NCBI RefSeq assembly: GCF_003967075.1
Contig: NZ_AP018664.1
Coordinates: forward strand, 2,356,001-2,420,000
From: Sphingobium amiense
Lineage (GTDB): Bacteria; Pseudomonadota; Alphaproteobacteria; Sphingomonadales; Sphingomonadaceae
Length of the DNA: 64,000 bases
Reading direction: 5' to 3'
Shown: one piece after another, positions 35,261-45,223 of the stretch
Layout of the letters: each line of letters starts with the position of its first letter
Position numbering within the stretch: the first letter of the stretch is position 1
Notes under the pieces: generated by a model
Database searches by the model: none
What the model was told of the DNA's origin: nothing
The model's input: only the letters and a program-made list of their open reading frames with translations
Translations under genes and position numbers: made by a program

Positions 35261-36241
35261 ATGCCGTGCCGCATGACCGTGATCGCCGCCTATCTCTATC
35301 GCAACGGGCAGCGGGTCCGTCCCGTCGCCATCGACGAACGCGTCGCCTGTGCGCAGGACAAGTCGGAATTTATCTGGATCGGCGTCGCGGACCCTTCGCC
35401 CGGAGAGATGAAGACGCTGGCGCGCACCTACAACCTTCATCCGCTGGCGGTCGAGGACGCGATCAACGCGAACCAGCTTCCCAAGGTCGATGTCTACGGC
35501 GACCAGTTGTTCGTCGTCGCGCGCACCGCGCATATCGAGGATGACGGCATCCATTATGGCGAAACCGCGCTCTTCATCGGGCAGGACCATATCATCAGCG
35601 TGCGTCATGGATCGGCGCGCGCCCATCTCAAGCTGAGAGCCGAACTGGAAGCGATGCCCCAGCGGCTGGCGCAGGGGGTGGATTATGTCGCGCACGCGAT
35701 CCTCGACTTCATCGTCGACGGCTACCTGCCGATCATCGAGGGAATCGAAGAGGAAGTGCTGGCGATGGAACAGCAGATGCTGGATCATTTCCTCGGGCGC
35801 GAGGAAGTGACGCGCATCTTCACCCTGCGGCGCGAGCTGATCCGCTTTTCTCGCATCCTGGTGCCGATGCATGAGGTCGCGACCAAGTTCGTTAAGATCG
35901 ACCTGCCCTGCGTCGATCCGGAAGCAAGGCTCTACTTCAATGACGTGCGCGATCATGTGCGGCGGGTGCAGACGATGGTCGACGACCTGAGGGAGATATT
36001 GAACAGCGTGTTCGAATCGTCCAACCTGCTGGAGCAGCAGCGCACCGGCGACATCACGCGCCAGCTTGCGGCATGGGCCGCGATCCTGGCCGTGCCGACC
36101 GCGATTGCGGGCATTTACGGCATGAACTTCGAACATATGCCCGAACTGCGCACGCGCTATGGCTATTTCGTGGTGCTCGGCGTGATCGCGGTGATCTGCG
36201 CGATCCTCTACACCCGGTTCAAAAAGCTGAAATGGCTCTGA
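35261..36241 (+). CDS. corA: CorA-family divalent metal transporter
   Basis: 326 residues. A large cytoplasmic N-terminal domain, a long stalk helix, then two C-terminal membrane segments with the CorA signature YGMNFEHMPEL (GMN) between them and a basic tail (FKKLKWL). Imports Mg2+ and related ions. The ATG at 35261 is supported by GAGGA; an ATG at 35273 is a possible alternative. Ends 4 bases before the convergent piuC stop. Confidence 0.94.
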   Translation: MPCRMTVIAAYLYRNGQRVRPVAIDERVACAQDKSEFIWIGVADPSPGEMKTLARTYNLHPLAVEDAINANQLPKVDVYGDQLFVVARTAHIEDDGIHYGETALFIGQDHIISVRHGSARAHLKLRAELEAMPQRLAQGVDYVAHAILDFIVDGYLPIIEGIEEEVLAMEQQMLDHFLGREEVTRIFTLRRELIRFSRILVPMHEVATKFVKIDLPCVDPEARLYFNDVRDHVRRVQTMVDDLREILNSVFESSNLLEQQRTGDITRQLAAWAAILAVPTAIAGIYGMNFEHMPELRTRYGYFVVLGVIAVICAILYTRFKKLKWL

Positions 36242-36245
36242 GCGC

Positions 36246-36929
36246 TCAGGCGTCGGCCCAGCGGCGCAGGAGATTGTGATAGACGCCGGTCAGGCGGATG
36301 ACATCGCCATGGTCCTGCCCCAGTTCGGCGGCAACGCCCTGCACGGCACGGTCGAGATCGAAGAGCGTCTGGCGCGCGGCATCGTCGCGAACCATCGACT
36401 GAAGCCAGAAGAAACTGGCGACCCGGCGACCCCTTGTCACGGGTTCGACCCGATGCAGCGAGGATGACGGATAGAGGACCGCGTGCCCGGCGGGGAGCTT
36501 GACCTGCTGGACGCCGAACTGCGTTTCGATGGTGAGTTCGCCGCCATCATAGGCGTCCGGTTCTTCGAGGAACAGCGTCATGGACAGGTCCGAACGGACG
36601 CGCAGGCCCGTGGACGACTGGACGCGCACGGCATTGTCGACATGAACGCCGAACGCCTGCCCGCCTGAATAGCTGTTGAAGAGCGGGGGGAATATCCTGA
36701 GCGGCAGCGCCGCGGCGATGAACAGCGGCGAACGGCCCAGCGCCTCCAGCACCATCTGCCCTGCCTGCCGCGAGACGGCGCTGTCTTCGGGCAATTGCAG
36801 GTTGCGCTTGGCGAGGGCGGATTGCGGGCCGGACGTGGCGTTGCCGTCGATCCAGTCCGCAGGGTCGACGAGCGCGCGGATGGCTGCAACGCCCGCTGCG
36901 TCGAGCAGGTCGGGAATGGCGATCAGCAT
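36246..36929 (-). CDS. piuC: PKHD-type Fe(II)/2-oxoglutarate dioxygenase
   Basis: 227 residues. Iron ligands H96 and D98 (HVD), H159 and the 2-oxoglutarate arginine near 168 ('TRGRR') are in family positions, matching the PiuC/YbiX group. It starts 4 bases after the tonB stop, so the two genes form one operon behind a Fur-like box. PiuC homologues accompany TonB-dependent siderophore receptors; the substrate is unknown. Confidence 0.9.
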   Translation of the reverse strand: MLIAIPDLLDAAGVAAIRALVDPADWIDGNATSGPQSALAKRNLQLPEDSAVSRQAGQMVLEALGRSPLFIAAALPLRIFPPLFNSYSGGQAFGVHVDNAVRVQSSTGLRVRSDLSMTLFLEEPDAYDGGELTIETQFGVQQVKLPAGHAVLYPSSSLHRVEPVTRGRRVASFFWLQSMVRDDAARQTLFDLDRAVQGVAAELGQDHGDVIRLTGVYHNLLRRWADA

Positions 36930-36933
36930 CGTG

Positions 36934-37698
36934 TCAGGCCGCGCCGGTCTTCAGCACGAAGGGGATTTCGACCGTGCCCCGCACGCGCACCGGCTGGCCG
37001 CCGCGCAGGGTCGGCTTCCAGCGCCAGCCCTTCACCGCGTCGCGGGCGGCATCGTCGAGGCGCGGGAAGCCGCTGCTCTGGGCGATGCTGATGCTTTCGA
37101 CCGAGCCGTCGAGACTGAGCACCAGCGCGAGCGCAACCGTGCCCTGCTCTCGCCTGCGACGACTTTCAATGGGGTAGCGGGGCGGCTTGCCCGACAGCAT
37201 CTGGGTGCCGAGGTCGCTCGCCTGCACGATAGCGGGGGGAGCCGGAGCTGCCGCAGGGGCGGCGGCGGGTGCGGGCGACGGGGGCGCGACTATGGTGGGC
37301 GGCGCAAAGGCGACCGGCGCGGGCGCGGTCTGCACCTGCGGCGCGGATGTCACGGGCGTCTGGACGAGCGGCGGGGGCGCGGCGACCTGCGGCTGCGCAG
37401 GCGGCGGCGTGTCGGCAGCGGCGGGAGGCGGGGGCGGCGGCGTCAGATTGACGACGGTCAGCTTCGCTTCCTGCCGCCTCTGCACTTCATTGCGTATCTG
37501 AAGGAACAGAGCGAGCAGCAGGCCGTGGACAAGGACGATCGCCAGAATGACGGGCAGGTTCAGGCGCGATTGCGATCCGTAGCGCGCGGGAGCGACGGGG
37601 AGCGCGGCCGGCGCCGCATGCGAGCGCGCAGCCGGTTGAGGCTGATCGAACAGATCGGACCGGTCGTCGTCGAACGCGCGGCTTGCGGCTTGAAGCAT
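36934..37698 (-). CDS. tonB: TonB energy-transducing protein
   Basis: 254 residues. A short cytoplasmic N-terminus, one membrane anchor (about 47-67), a long Pro/Ala-rich periplasmic spacer (75-165) and a C-terminal TonB domain with '[19 protein letters not shown]' and the '[18 protein letters not shown]' block. Transmits proton-motive force from ExbBD to outer-membrane receptors; exbBD is not in the window. GGGAGG precedes the ATG. The upstream Fur-like box suggests iron control. Confidence 0.94.
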   Translation of the reverse strand: MLQAASRAFDDDRSDLFDQPQPAARSHAAPAALPVAPARYGSQSRLNLPVILAIVLVHGLLLALFLQIRNEVQRRQEAKLTVVNLTPPPPPPAAADTPPPAQPQVAAPPPLVQTPVTSAPQVQTAPAPVAFAPPTIVAPPSPAPAAAPAAAPAPPAIVQASDLGTQMLSGKPPRYPIESRRRREQGTVALALVLSLDGSVESISIAQSSGFPRLDDAARDAVKGWRWKPTLRGGQPVRVRGTVEIPFVLKTGAA

Positions 37699-37734
37699 GT
37701 CCTGCCTCCCTTCGCCGCCGCCATAACGCGAACA

Positions 37735-38007
37735 CTAATGCGAATCAATTGCGGTTTTATCCGGATCAACAGATAGCGCCCGCGCGAACAGCCAGCAACG
37801 GATCGCGCTGGCGAGATTGGGGGTCGATGCCGCCGCCAGCCGGGCCGTGTCGATGCGGGCGATAAGAGCGTTGAGCGGCAGCCCCTCGCCCTGTGCCGCG
37901 CGGCGCAGCGCGTCCCAGAACAGCGGCTCCAGACTGATCGCGGTCTGGTGCCCGGCGATGGTCACGCTGCGCTTGACCGGCGGCGCGAAGGGCGGCTCCG
38001 GAGCCAT
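37735..38007 (-). CDS. Ribbon-helix-helix domain protein (RHH_4-like)
   Basis: 90 residues from ATG 38007, which has GGGGCGG 7 bases upstream; the longer frame overlaps phbB. The core 'KRSVTIAGHQTAISLEPLFWDALRRAA' matches small RHH_4 proteins common in alphaproteobacteria, with the beta strand and two helices of an Arc-like fold. Often found near phbB. It may be a transcription factor; its target is not known. It follows phbB by 20 bases. Confidence 0.82.
   Translation of the reverse strand: MAPEPPFAPPVKRSVTIAGHQTAISLEPLFWDALRRAAQGEGLPLNALIARIDTARLAAASTPNLASAIRCWLFARALSVDPDKTAIDSH
37737..37752 (-). promoter_or_regulatory. Fur-like iron box before tonB-piuC
   Basis: The AT-rich word aatgcgaatcaattgc lies about 40 bases upstream of the tonB start, inside the last codons of the RHH gene. 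It resembles the AATGCGAAT-type half sites of alphaproteobacterial Fur boxes, with an imperfect second half. Support comes from the iron-related genes that follow. Confidence 0.45.
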
Positions 38008-38027
38008 GTCGGAACCGCCCCTGTCCA

Positions 38028-38750
38028 TCAATACATATGCTGGCCGCCGTTGATCGACAGCGTGCTGCCGGTCACGAAGCCGCCTTCCTCGCTGCAGAAG
38101 AAAGCGACGCCGCGCGCGATTTCATGCGCCTGTCCAAGCCGGCCGACCGGGATTTTCGCGACGATCTTTTCCAGCACCGGCGCGGGCACGGCGGCGACCA
38201 TGTCGGTGTCGATATAGCCGGGCGCGATAGCGTTGACGGTGACGCCCGATTTCGCGCCTTCCTGCGCCAGCGCCTTGGTGAAGCCGTGGATGCCCGATTT
38301 GGCGGCGGCATAGTTCACCTGCCCATATTGGCCCGCCTGCCCGTTGATCGAGCCGATATTGACGATGCGGCCCCAGCCGCGCTCGCGCATCCCGCCGAAG
38401 GTCGCCTTCGCCATGTTGAAGCAGCCGCCAAGGTTGATGCGCATGACCTCGTTCCAGTCATCGAAGCTCATCTTGGCGAGCACGCCGTCGCGGGTTATGC
38501 CTGCGTTGTTCACGACGATGTCGATCGCACCCAGATCCTGCGCCACCTGCGCGCAACCGTCTAGGCACGCCTGATGATCGCCCACGTCCCATTTATAGGC
38601 CGCGATACCGGTCTGGTCGGAGAAGGCCCGCGCCTTCTCCTCATTGCCTCCATAATTGGCGGCGACCGTGTAGCCCATGTCCCTCAATGCCAGACTGATC
38701 GCTTCGCCGATGCCCCGTGTTCCACCCGTCACGATCGCCACTCTCGACAT
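38028..38750 (-). CDS. phbB: Acetoacetyl-CoA reductase
   Basis: 240 residues of the short-chain dehydrogenase family. NADPH-binding 'VTGGTRGIGEAI' (8-19), catalytic Tyr and Lys in 'VNYAAAKSG', and the PhbB-type C-terminus ending 'GSTLSINGGQHMY'. Reduces acetoacetyl-CoA to 3-hydroxybutyryl-CoA for polyhydroxybutyrate. The thiolase and synthase genes are not in the window. Confidence 0.93.
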   Translation of the reverse strand: MSRVAIVTGGTRGIGEAISLALRDMGYTVAANYGGNEEKARAFSDQTGIAAYKWDVGDHQACLDGCAQVAQDLGAIDIVVNNAGITRDGVLAKMSFDDWNEVMRINLGGCFNMAKATFGGMRERGWGRIVNIGSINGQAGQYGQVNYAAAKSGIHGFTKALAQEGAKSGVTVNAIAPGYIDTDMVAAVPAPVLEKIVAKIPVGRLGQAHEIARGVAFFCSEEGGFVTGSTLSINGGQHMY

Positions 38751-38777
38751 ATGCGCATCCTCTTCCTGGAAACAGGG

Positions 38778-39779
38778 TCAGTCGATCCAACCCGAAAGCT
38801 CGCGGCTCAGCAGCCTCTGATACAGGGTGATAGCTTCGCCGGACGCATTTAGACAGGGCAAATAGGCGAATTTCTCGCCGCCTTTCGCCAGAAAAACCTC
38901 TTTCGCCCGCAACGCGATTTCCTCCAGCGTTTCAAGGCAGTCGGCGGCAAAGCCCGGTGTCACGACAGCAACATTGCGGACACCTTTCTCCACCATTTGA
39001 GCAAGGGTCGATTCGGTCTCCGGCTCCAGCCATTTCGCCCGGCCGAAACGCGACTGGAAGCTCATATGGACAGGGAGCGGCAGCGCCTCGCGCAGCAGGC
39101 GGACGGTCTTGACCGACTGGCAATGATAGGGGTCGCCCAGATGCAGCGTGCGTTCGGGCATGCCGTGGAAGCTGGCGAGCAGCGCATCCGGCGCGAAGTT
39201 GAGCGCGGACAGATGCGCTTCGATAGATCCCTTCAGCGCCGCGATGTAAGCGGGATCATCATGATAGGGCGGCAGCGTGCGAACGGCGGGCTGCCAGCGC
39301 ATCGCCTTCAGCGCGGCGAAGGCGGCATCGTTCGCCGTGGCGGTCGTCGCTGCGCTATATTGCGGGTAGAGCGGCGCGAGGAGGATGCGGTCGCAGCCCG
39401 CCTGCTTCATCGCGGCGAGCCGCGAGGGGATCGAGGGATTGCCATAGCGCATCGCCCAGTCGACCAGCACCTTGTCACCCAGCGCCTGCTGCACGCCGAA
39501 GGCGGTGTCGCGGGTGTGGAAGGCGAGTGGCGAACCGCGCTCGGTCCACACCTGGCTATAGGCATGGGCCGACTTCTTCGGACGGGTGGTGAGAATGACG
39601 CCGCGCAGGATCGGCTGCCACACAAGCTTCGGGATTTCCACCACGCGCGGGTCGGAGAGAAACTCCGCGAGGTAGCGCTTCACCGAGGCCGGGTCGGGGC
39701 CATCGGGCGTGCCGAGGTTGATGAGGAGAACGCCGACGCGCGGCGCGGGAATGGCGGGATGGTCGGGGGGCCGGATCAT
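38778..39779 (-). CDS. hemH: Ferrochelatase
   Basis: 333 residues from ATG 39779, which overlaps the stop of the upstream molybdenum hydroxylase gene as ATGA. Inserts Fe2+ into protoporphyrin IX, the last step of haem synthesis. Family motifs: 'VGVLLINLGTPDGPD' near the N-terminus, 'ASFHGMPERTLHLGDPYHCQ' with the metal-binding histidine, and 'VVTPGFAADCLETLEEI' near the C-terminus. Confidence 0.95.
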   Translation of the reverse strand: MIRPPDHPAIPAPRVGVLLINLGTPDGPDPASVKRYLAEFLSDPRVVEIPKLVWQPILRGVILTTRPKKSAHAYSQVWTERGSPLAFHTRDTAFGVQQALGDKVLVDWAMRYGNPSIPSRLAAMKQAGCDRILLAPLYPQYSAATTATANDAAFAALKAMRWQPAVRTLPPYHDDPAYIAALKGSIEAHLSALNFAPDALLASFHGMPERTLHLGDPYHCQSVKTVRLLREALPLPVHMSFQSRFGRAKWLEPETESTLAQMVEKGVRNVAVVTPGFAADCLETLEEIALRAKEVFLAKGGEKFAYLPCLNASGEAITLYQRLLSRELSGWID

Positions 39780-42043
39780 GCCATGCTCCCTAGCGGAAGC
39801 GAGCGCAGCCTTTGCCCTGTCCATGTGAACAGGGCGTTGGCGATGGCGGGCGCGACAAGCGGCGCTGCGACATCGACGACGCCGACCGGCGCGGCGGTAC
39901 TGCGAATGAGTTCGACGGTGACTTCACCCACATCGGCGAGGCGCGGCAGGCCCATGCGGCCCATGATCGCGCGCGCCGGAAGCCCCTTGGCATAGGGCAC
40001 CGACGCGCCTGTCGCATAGGCGAGGCCGTAGATCAGGCCGCGCTCGACCTGCTGGCGCAGGATGTCGGGATTGACGGCATCGCCCGCGTCGATGGCGGCG
40101 ACGATGCGGGTGACGTTGATGCCCTCCCCTGCCATTTCCGCCTCGACCATCACCGCGCCATAGGCGCCGCCACCCATATGCGCCGCGATCCCCTGACCGC
40201 TGCCCTCGATCCCGCCCTGCCAGCCGCCCATCGCGGCGGCGGTGGAAAGGCACCGGGCAAGACGGGGGTTGCCGCCGAGCATCTGGATACGGAAGGACAA
40301 TGCCTCGACCTTCGCCAGATACGCCAGTTCGTCGATGAAGCATTCGGTGAAGAAGGCTCCATGCAGGCGGGCGTTGCCCGGCGCGAAGCCGAGGGCCAAG
40401 CCCACGTCCGCCGGATAATGGTCGATCGCCCAGTTGGGAACGGCATAGGGCAGCGCCACGCCCGCGACGGCGAGCCGGGTCGAGGTTCCGGCGGCATCGG
40501 CGGCGGCCTGCGCTGGCGACTTGCGGTCGGCGATGCGGCCCCATGTCTGTGTCATGGCGCAGGGGGCGGCGACTTTGGCCAGCCAGCCTTCGATTGCGCC
40601 GTTGCGGCCGAGCTTGGCTGCCATGCGCGCTTTGGCGGGGGCGCTCGGGCGGTCCTGAATGACATCCTCCGCCCGCGACCAGAGAAGCTGCACCGGGCGG
40701 CCCATTTCCTGCGACAGGAGCGCCGCCTGCACGCCCGCGTCCCAGTCCATCGCGCGCCCGAAGGAGCCGCCTGCGTGGAGGGGGTAAAGCGTAACGGCAT
40801 CGGCGGACAGGCCGAGCGCGTCGGCGATGGCGTCCCGCGCGAGACCGGGGGCTTGCGTCGCCATCCAGACTTCGGCCCCCTCCCCCGTCACCCGCGCGGT
40901 GGCGCAGGGCGGTTCGAGCGCGAGGTGCAGGCCGGCATCGACCTGATATTCGCTGGCAAGGATGGTCGCTTTCTCGAACACGGGGAGCAGGTCGCCCTGC
41001 GCATAGAGCCGCTTGCCCGCACCGCCGGAGAAAGCCGCTTCCAGCGCGCCGTCGATCCCTTCGCTGTCAACCGGGCGGCCGCGCAGGGTGAAGACGGGAT
41101 CGGCGAGATCGAGCGCTCTGTTCGCCGCCCACCAGTTGCTCGCCACCGCCGCGACCCAGCGGTCCCGCTTTATGAGCTTGAGGAAGCCGGTGACGGACGC
41201 GGGCGCGCGTTCGTCAAGGCCTGCGAGGATTGCGTCGCCGATCGGCCCCTGCCGGATCGAAGCGAAGACCATGCCGGGCAGGCGGATGTCGGCGGCGAAA
41301 TTATGGCTGCCGTCGATCTTGGACGGGGTGTCGAGGCGCGGCAGATCCTGTCCCGACAGGCGGCCGTCCTGCCCCTGACGATAGGGAAAAATGGTCGGAA
41401 GGTCGAAGTTCACACCGTCGCTGGCCACCTCGCCAATTTTCATGCGGCGGTCGGCTCCATCGGTGATGAGGCCATCCTGAATGTCGCAGCTTTCCCACGG
41501 AACGTCCCAGCGCGCCGCCGCCGCCTTGCACAGCAGCACGCGCGCGGCCGCGCCTGCGTCCCGGCAGGCGTCGTGGAACATCGCGACGGACGTGCCCCCG
41601 CCCGTCAGCATCAGCGCACTGCGCGTCGCATATTGATCGAGCGCCCAATCGCCGGCTGCGCCGAAGAGGCGCGTCCAGTCGCTTTCCAGCCATTCCTTCG
41701 CCAGCAGCGTGTTGGCGTAGAGCGGGCTGACGGGTGCGCTCTGGACAGCGACGGTGCGCCAGTCCGCGCCCAGTTCATCGGCGACGATCTGCGGCAGCAG
41801 GGTGGTGACGCCCTGCCCCATTTCCGTCTGCGGGACGACGACGATGACCTGCCCTGAACGGTCGATCTTGAGGAAGGCGTTGAAGACCGTCTCGTCCGGC
41901 CCTGCCTTGAGGTTGGGCCTGTAGTTGCGCGGCCACAGCCCCCACGCGATGAGCAGCCCCGCCGCCCCGCCGCCGCCGACCAGCAGGCTGCGGCGGTCGA
42001 TGCCCTTCCTCCCGGTCGCAAGCTGTCGCGGTGCACGCCCCAT
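39776..42043 (-). CDS. Xanthine dehydrogenase-family molybdopterin-binding subunit (IorB-like), orphan
   Basis: 755 residues with a twin-arginine signal (RR at 17-18, DRRSLLVGGGG) and a hydrophobic stretch, so probably exported with its cofactor. Domain content resembles the large subunit of isoquinoline 1-oxidoreductase and aldehyde oxidases ('VVPQTEMGQGVTTLLPQIVADELGAD', 'MATQAPGLARDAIA'). The [2Fe-2S] small subunit is not adjacent. The gene overlaps hemH by ATGA. The substrate is unknown. Confidence 0.88.
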   Translation of the reverse strand: MGRAPRQLATGRKGIDRRSLLVGGGGAAGLLIAWGLWPRNYRPNLKAGPDETVFNAFLKIDRSGQVIVVVPQTEMGQGVTTLLPQIVADELGADWRTVAVQSAPVSPLYANTLLAKEWLESDWTRLFGAAGDWALDQYATRSALMLTGGGTSVAMFHDACRDAGAAARVLLCKAAAARWDVPWESCDIQDGLITDGADRRMKIGEVASDGVNFDLPTIFPYRQGQDGRLSGQDLPRLDTPSKIDGSHNFAADIRLPGMVFASIRQGPIGDAILAGLDERAPASVTGFLKLIKRDRWVAAVASNWWAANRALDLADPVFTLRGRPVDSEGIDGALEAAFSGGAGKRLYAQGDLLPVFEKATILASEYQVDAGLHLALEPPCATARVTGEGAEVWMATQAPGLARDAIADALGLSADAVTLYPLHAGGSFGRAMDWDAGVQAALLSQEMGRPVQLLWSRAEDVIQDRPSAPAKARMAAKLGRNGAIEGWLAKVAAPCAMTQTWGRIADRKSPAQAAADAAGTSTRLAVAGVALPYAVPNWAIDHYPADVGLALGFAPGNARLHGAFFTECFIDELAYLAKVEALSFRIQMLGGNPRLARCLSTAAAMGGWQGGIEGSGQGIAAHMGGGAYGAVMVEAEMAGEGINVTRIVAAIDAGDAVNPDILRQQVERGLIYGLAYATGASVPYAKGLPARAIMGRMGLPRLADVGEVTVELIRSTAAPVGVVDVAAPLVAPAIANALFTWTGQRLRSLPLGSMA

Positions 42044-42082
42044 AGGCGTCCTGATAGGGGGCGGCGATGCGGTTGCCTAGCG

Positions 42083-42517
42083 CTATTGCGGCGAAATCGG
42101 CGCGACGCCGAGGCGCGGTATCTCGATGGCGGGACAGCGGTCCATCACGACCTTCAGGCCCGCGCTTTCCGCGCGGGCGGCAGCGGCTTCGTTGACGACG
42201 CCGATCTGCATCCAGACCGACTTCGCGCCCGCCGCGATGGCATCGTCCACCGCCTCGCCCGCCGCTTCGCTGCGGCGGAAGATGTCGACCATGTCGATAG
42301 GCACCCCGATGTCGGACAGGCGGCCCCAGACGAACTCACCATGCACATGCTCGCCCGCAAGTTGCGGGTTCACGGGCAGGACGCGGTAGCCATGGTTTTG
42401 AAGGAAGGCCATGACCGAATAGCTGGCGCGGTCGGGCCGGTCGGATATGCCGACCAGAGCGATGGTGCGGGTTTCGTCGAGCAGGTCGGCAATGTCCTGC
42501 GGGGCGGTAAGCGGCAT
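42083..42517 (-). CDS. CoA-binding domain protein (YccU-like)
   Basis: 144 residues from ATG 42517 with a GGAGA Shine-Dalgarno; the longer frame overlaps the divergent acetyltransferase. A single Rossmann-type CoA-binding domain: '[21 protein letters not shown]' and '[18 protein letters not shown]'. Homologous to the CoA-binding part of succinyl-CoA synthetase. The biological role is not established. Confidence 0.9.
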   Translation of the reverse strand: MPLTAPQDIADLLDETRTIALVGISDRPDRASYSVMAFLQNHGYRVLPVNPQLAGEHVHGEFVWGRLSDIGVPIDMVDIFRRSEAAGEAVDDAIAAGAKSVWMQIGVVNEAAAARAESAGLKVVMDRCPAIEIPRLGVAPISPQ

Positions 42518-42604
42518 GGCGTGTCTCCTTCCCATTCCAGATGGGGAGCGCCGGGCACTGTGCAAGGCAGTTGCTTTGCCGGGACACGGGACTAGCGTTG
42601 GGTG

Positions 42605-43063
42605 ATGTTCGATATTCTTGCCGCCGATCTCGCCGAACCGCAGACCGTCGCCCTGCTCGCCCTCCACCTGTCGGGCATGCAGGACAACAGTCCCGCTGGC
42701 GCCGTATTCGCGCTGGATCTCGACGCCATGCGGGCCAGCGACCTGAGCGTCTGGACCGCATGGGATGATGGTCATGTCGTCGGTATTGGAGCGTTACGCG
42801 CGATCCGGCCCGATCATGGCGAGATCAAGTCGATGCGCACGCATCCGGACCATTTGCGGCGGGGCGTCGCAGCAGCGATGCTGAGGCACATCCTGGCGGA
42901 GGCGCGGGCAAGGAGCATGACGCGGCTGAGTCTGGAGACGGGCAGCGGACCGGCCTTCGATCCGGCCCTCACGCTTTACCGTCGGCATGGCTTCATCGAA
43001 GGTCCGGCCTTTGGAGACTATGAAAAAAGCGCGTTCAATCAGTTCCTGCATCTGAGCCTGTAG
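42605..43063 (+). CDS. GNAT-family N-acetyltransferase
   Basis: 152 residues from ATG 42605; the GTG one codon upstream is an alternative. The acetyl-CoA binding motif is '[21 protein letters not shown]', followed by '[23 protein letters not shown]', typical of small-molecule acetyltransferases. The substrate is unknown. It ends 1 base before the convergent mrp stop. Confidence 0.88.
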   Translation: MFDILAADLAEPQTVALLALHLSGMQDNSPAGAVFALDLDAMRASDLSVWTAWDDGHVVGIGALRAIRPDHGEIKSMRTHPDHLRRGVAAAMLRHILAEARARSMTRLSLETGSGPAFDPALTLYRRHGFIEGPAFGDYEKSAFNQFLHLSL

Positions 43064-43064
43064 G

Positions 43065-44027
43065 TCAGGCAGTTTTCAGCCAATCGGTGAGCTTGCGGGC
43101 GATGGCCATGAAGGCGTCGGCGTGCGCGCCTTCTCCCGCCGCAGGAGGATCGCCCGCATCGGAGCGGCGGCGGATGTCGATGGCGAGCGGAATGCGGCCG
43201 AGGAAGGGGGCGGAAAGGTCGCCCGCGACATGCTCCGCCCCGCCCTGCCCGAAGGGATCGGAAACTTCGCCACAATGGGGGCAGGCGTAGCCCGCCATAT
43301 TCTCGACCACGCCGACGATGGGGACGCCCGCCTGATCGAACAGGCTGACGGCGCGGGTCGCGTCGATGAGGGCGAGATCCTGCGGTGTGGAGACGATGAG
43401 CGCGCCTGCGGGCTTGTGTTTCTGCACCATCGAAAGCTGGATGTCGCCGGTGCCGGGCGGCATGTCGACCACCAGCAGTTCGGTGTCGCCCCAATCCGCG
43501 TCGATCAGTTGCCCCAGCGCATTGCCGGCCATCGGGCCGCGCCATGCCAGCGCCTTACCCGGCTCCACCAGATGCGCCATCGACAGCATCGGGATGTCGG
43601 CGACGCCGGTGACGGGCACCAGCTTCTTGTCCTGCGCGACGGGCTTCTTGTCCTCGCTGCCCATCAGCTTCGCCTGCGAGGGGCCGTAAATGTCCGCGTC
43701 GACGAGACCGACCTTCACGCCCAGCCGGTGTAGTGCGACCGCGAGGTTGGCGGACAGGGTGGACTTGCCGACTCCACCCTTGCCCGATGCGATAGCGAGG
43801 ATGCGCAGCGGCTTGCGCTCGGCGGTCTCGACGACGCGCACTTCGTTCACGCCCGGCACAGTGAGGCCGCCTTCGCGGATGGCGGCGGCAAGGCCTTCGC
43901 GCTGCGCCGGGCCGAGACCCGCCACGTCGAGGACCAGAGTCATCACCCCGTCCTTCACGCGCGGGACGCTGGCGCGACCTTCGGTCAGGGCGGAAAGGCG
44001 GGCGGTAAAATCGGCAAGATCGGTCAT
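43065..44027 (-). CDS. mrp: Mrp/ApbC-family iron-sulfur carrier ATPase
   Basis: 320 residues: an N-terminal MIP18-like domain (1-70), then a P-loop domain with the deviant Walker [11 protein letters not shown] (81-90), '[10 protein letters not shown]' and a CPHC pair near residue 250 that can hold a bridging Fe-S cluster. Delivers Fe-S clusters to target proteins. It is divergent from hflK with 74 bases between. Confidence 0.94.
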   Translation of the reverse strand: MTDLADFTARLSALTEGRASVPRVKDGVMTLVLDVAGLGPAQREGLAAAIREGGLTVPGVNEVRVVETAERKPLRILAIASGKGGVGKSTLSANLAVALHRLGVKVGLVDADIYGPSQAKLMGSEDKKPVAQDKKLVPVTGVADIPMLSMAHLVEPGKALAWRGPMAGNALGQLIDADWGDTELLVVDMPPGTGDIQLSMVQKHKPAGALIVSTPQDLALIDATRAVSLFDQAGVPIVGVVENMAGYACPHCGEVSDPFGQGGAEHVAGDLSAPFLGRIPLAIDIRRRSDAGDPPAAGEGAHADAFMAIARKLTDWLKTA

Positions 44028-44101
44028 GGCGAGACCCTCTAGGAAATAATCGCGGCCATTGGCACTGTTTTTCGGGGCGTCTCCTACCTATAGAAGAGGC
44101 C

Positions 44102-45223
44102 ATGACAGGAAAATTCGGGTGGATACCCGCGATCGCAGCGATGGTCCAAGGCCCCTGGGGGGGCAAGAATGACGGACCGGACGGAGACGGAAAGAAAGGC
44201 GGCGACAGCGGCCCGCGCAATCCGTGGACCCAGCCCGGCCGCCCCGGCGGCGCGCAGAAAGGCCCGTCCGCGATCGAGGAACTGCTACGGCGCGGGCGCG
44301 AGAGCTTCGGCAATGGCGGCGGAAACGGCGGCGGCTTCGGCGGCCTGCCCCCCCGGGCGGCGGGCAAGGCGCTGTGGCCGATCGCCATCGCCATCATCGT
44401 CGTCCTGTGGCTGGTGCTGACGAGCTTCCACCGTGTCGGCCCGCAGGAGCGCGGCGTCGTTACCCTGCTCGGCAAATATAGCCGCACGCTGACGCCGGGG
44501 ATCAGCCTGACCCTGCCCGCCCCGTTCGAGGCGGTGACGACGGTGGATGTCGAGGAAATCCGGACCATCGACATAGGGTCGGTGAGCGCGGAGAGCGAGA
44601 ATCTGGTGCTGACCGGCGACCAGAACATCATCGACCTCGCCTATTCGGTGCGGTGGAACATCCGCAATCCCGAGCTTTACCTGTTCCAGCTTTCCGATCC
44701 CGACGCGACCGTGCGCGAAGTCGCGGAAAGCGCGATGCGCGCGGTGCTGGCGAGCGTGAGCCTCGACGATGCGCTGGGCGCGGGACGCACCACCATCGAA
44801 CAGCAGGTCGAACAGAAGATGCAGGAGATCCTCGACGGCTACAAGTCGGGCATCCGCATCCAGGGCGTCGCGATCAAGCAGGCCGATCCGCCCACGGCGG
44901 TGAACGATGCGTTCAAGGCGGTGTCCGCGGCGCAGCAGACCGCGCAGACCTATCTCAACGAAGCCCGCGCCGCCGCGCAGCAGGTGACGGCGAAGGCGCA
45001 GGGCGAGGCCGCGGCCTTCGACAAGGTGTATGAGCAATATAAGCTCTCGCCCGAAGTCACGCGCCGCCGCATGTATTATGAAACCATGGAGGGCGTGCTG
45101 TCGAACGTCGACAAGACCATCGTCGAAGGGAATAATGTGACGCCCTATCTGCCGCTCCCCGAACTCAAGAAGCGCGCCCAGCCGGCCCCGGCCGAAAGCG
45201 CGACCACTGTGGAGGGACGCTGA
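44102..45223 (+). CDS. hflK: HflK, FtsH protease modulator subunit
   Basis: 373 residues. A Gly/Asp/Pro-rich cytoplasmic N-terminus, one membrane segment (91-108), a periplasmic SPFH/band 7 domain and a coiled-coil with Ala/Gln repeats ('AAQQVTAKAQGEAAAF'). With HflC it forms the large cage around FtsH. AGAGG precedes the ATG. The stop overlaps the hflC start as TGATG. Confidence 0.94.
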   Translation: MTGKFGWIPAIAAMVQGPWGGKNDGPDGDGKKGGDSGPRNPWTQPGRPGGAQKGPSAIEELLRRGRESFGNGGGNGGGFGGLPPRAAGKALWPIAIAIIVVLWLVLTSFHRVGPQERGVVTLLGKYSRTLTPGISLTLPAPFEAVTTVDVEEIRTIDIGSVSAESENLVLTGDQNIIDLAYSVRWNIRNPELYLFQLSDPDATVREVAESAMRAVLASVSLDDALGAGRTTIEQQVEQKMQEILDGYKSGIRIQGVAIKQADPPTAVNDAFKAVSAAQQTAQTYLNEARAAAQQVTAKAQGEAAAFDKVYEQYKLSPEVTRRRMYYETMEGVLSNVDKTIVEGNNVTPYLPLPELKKRAQPAPAESATTVEGR

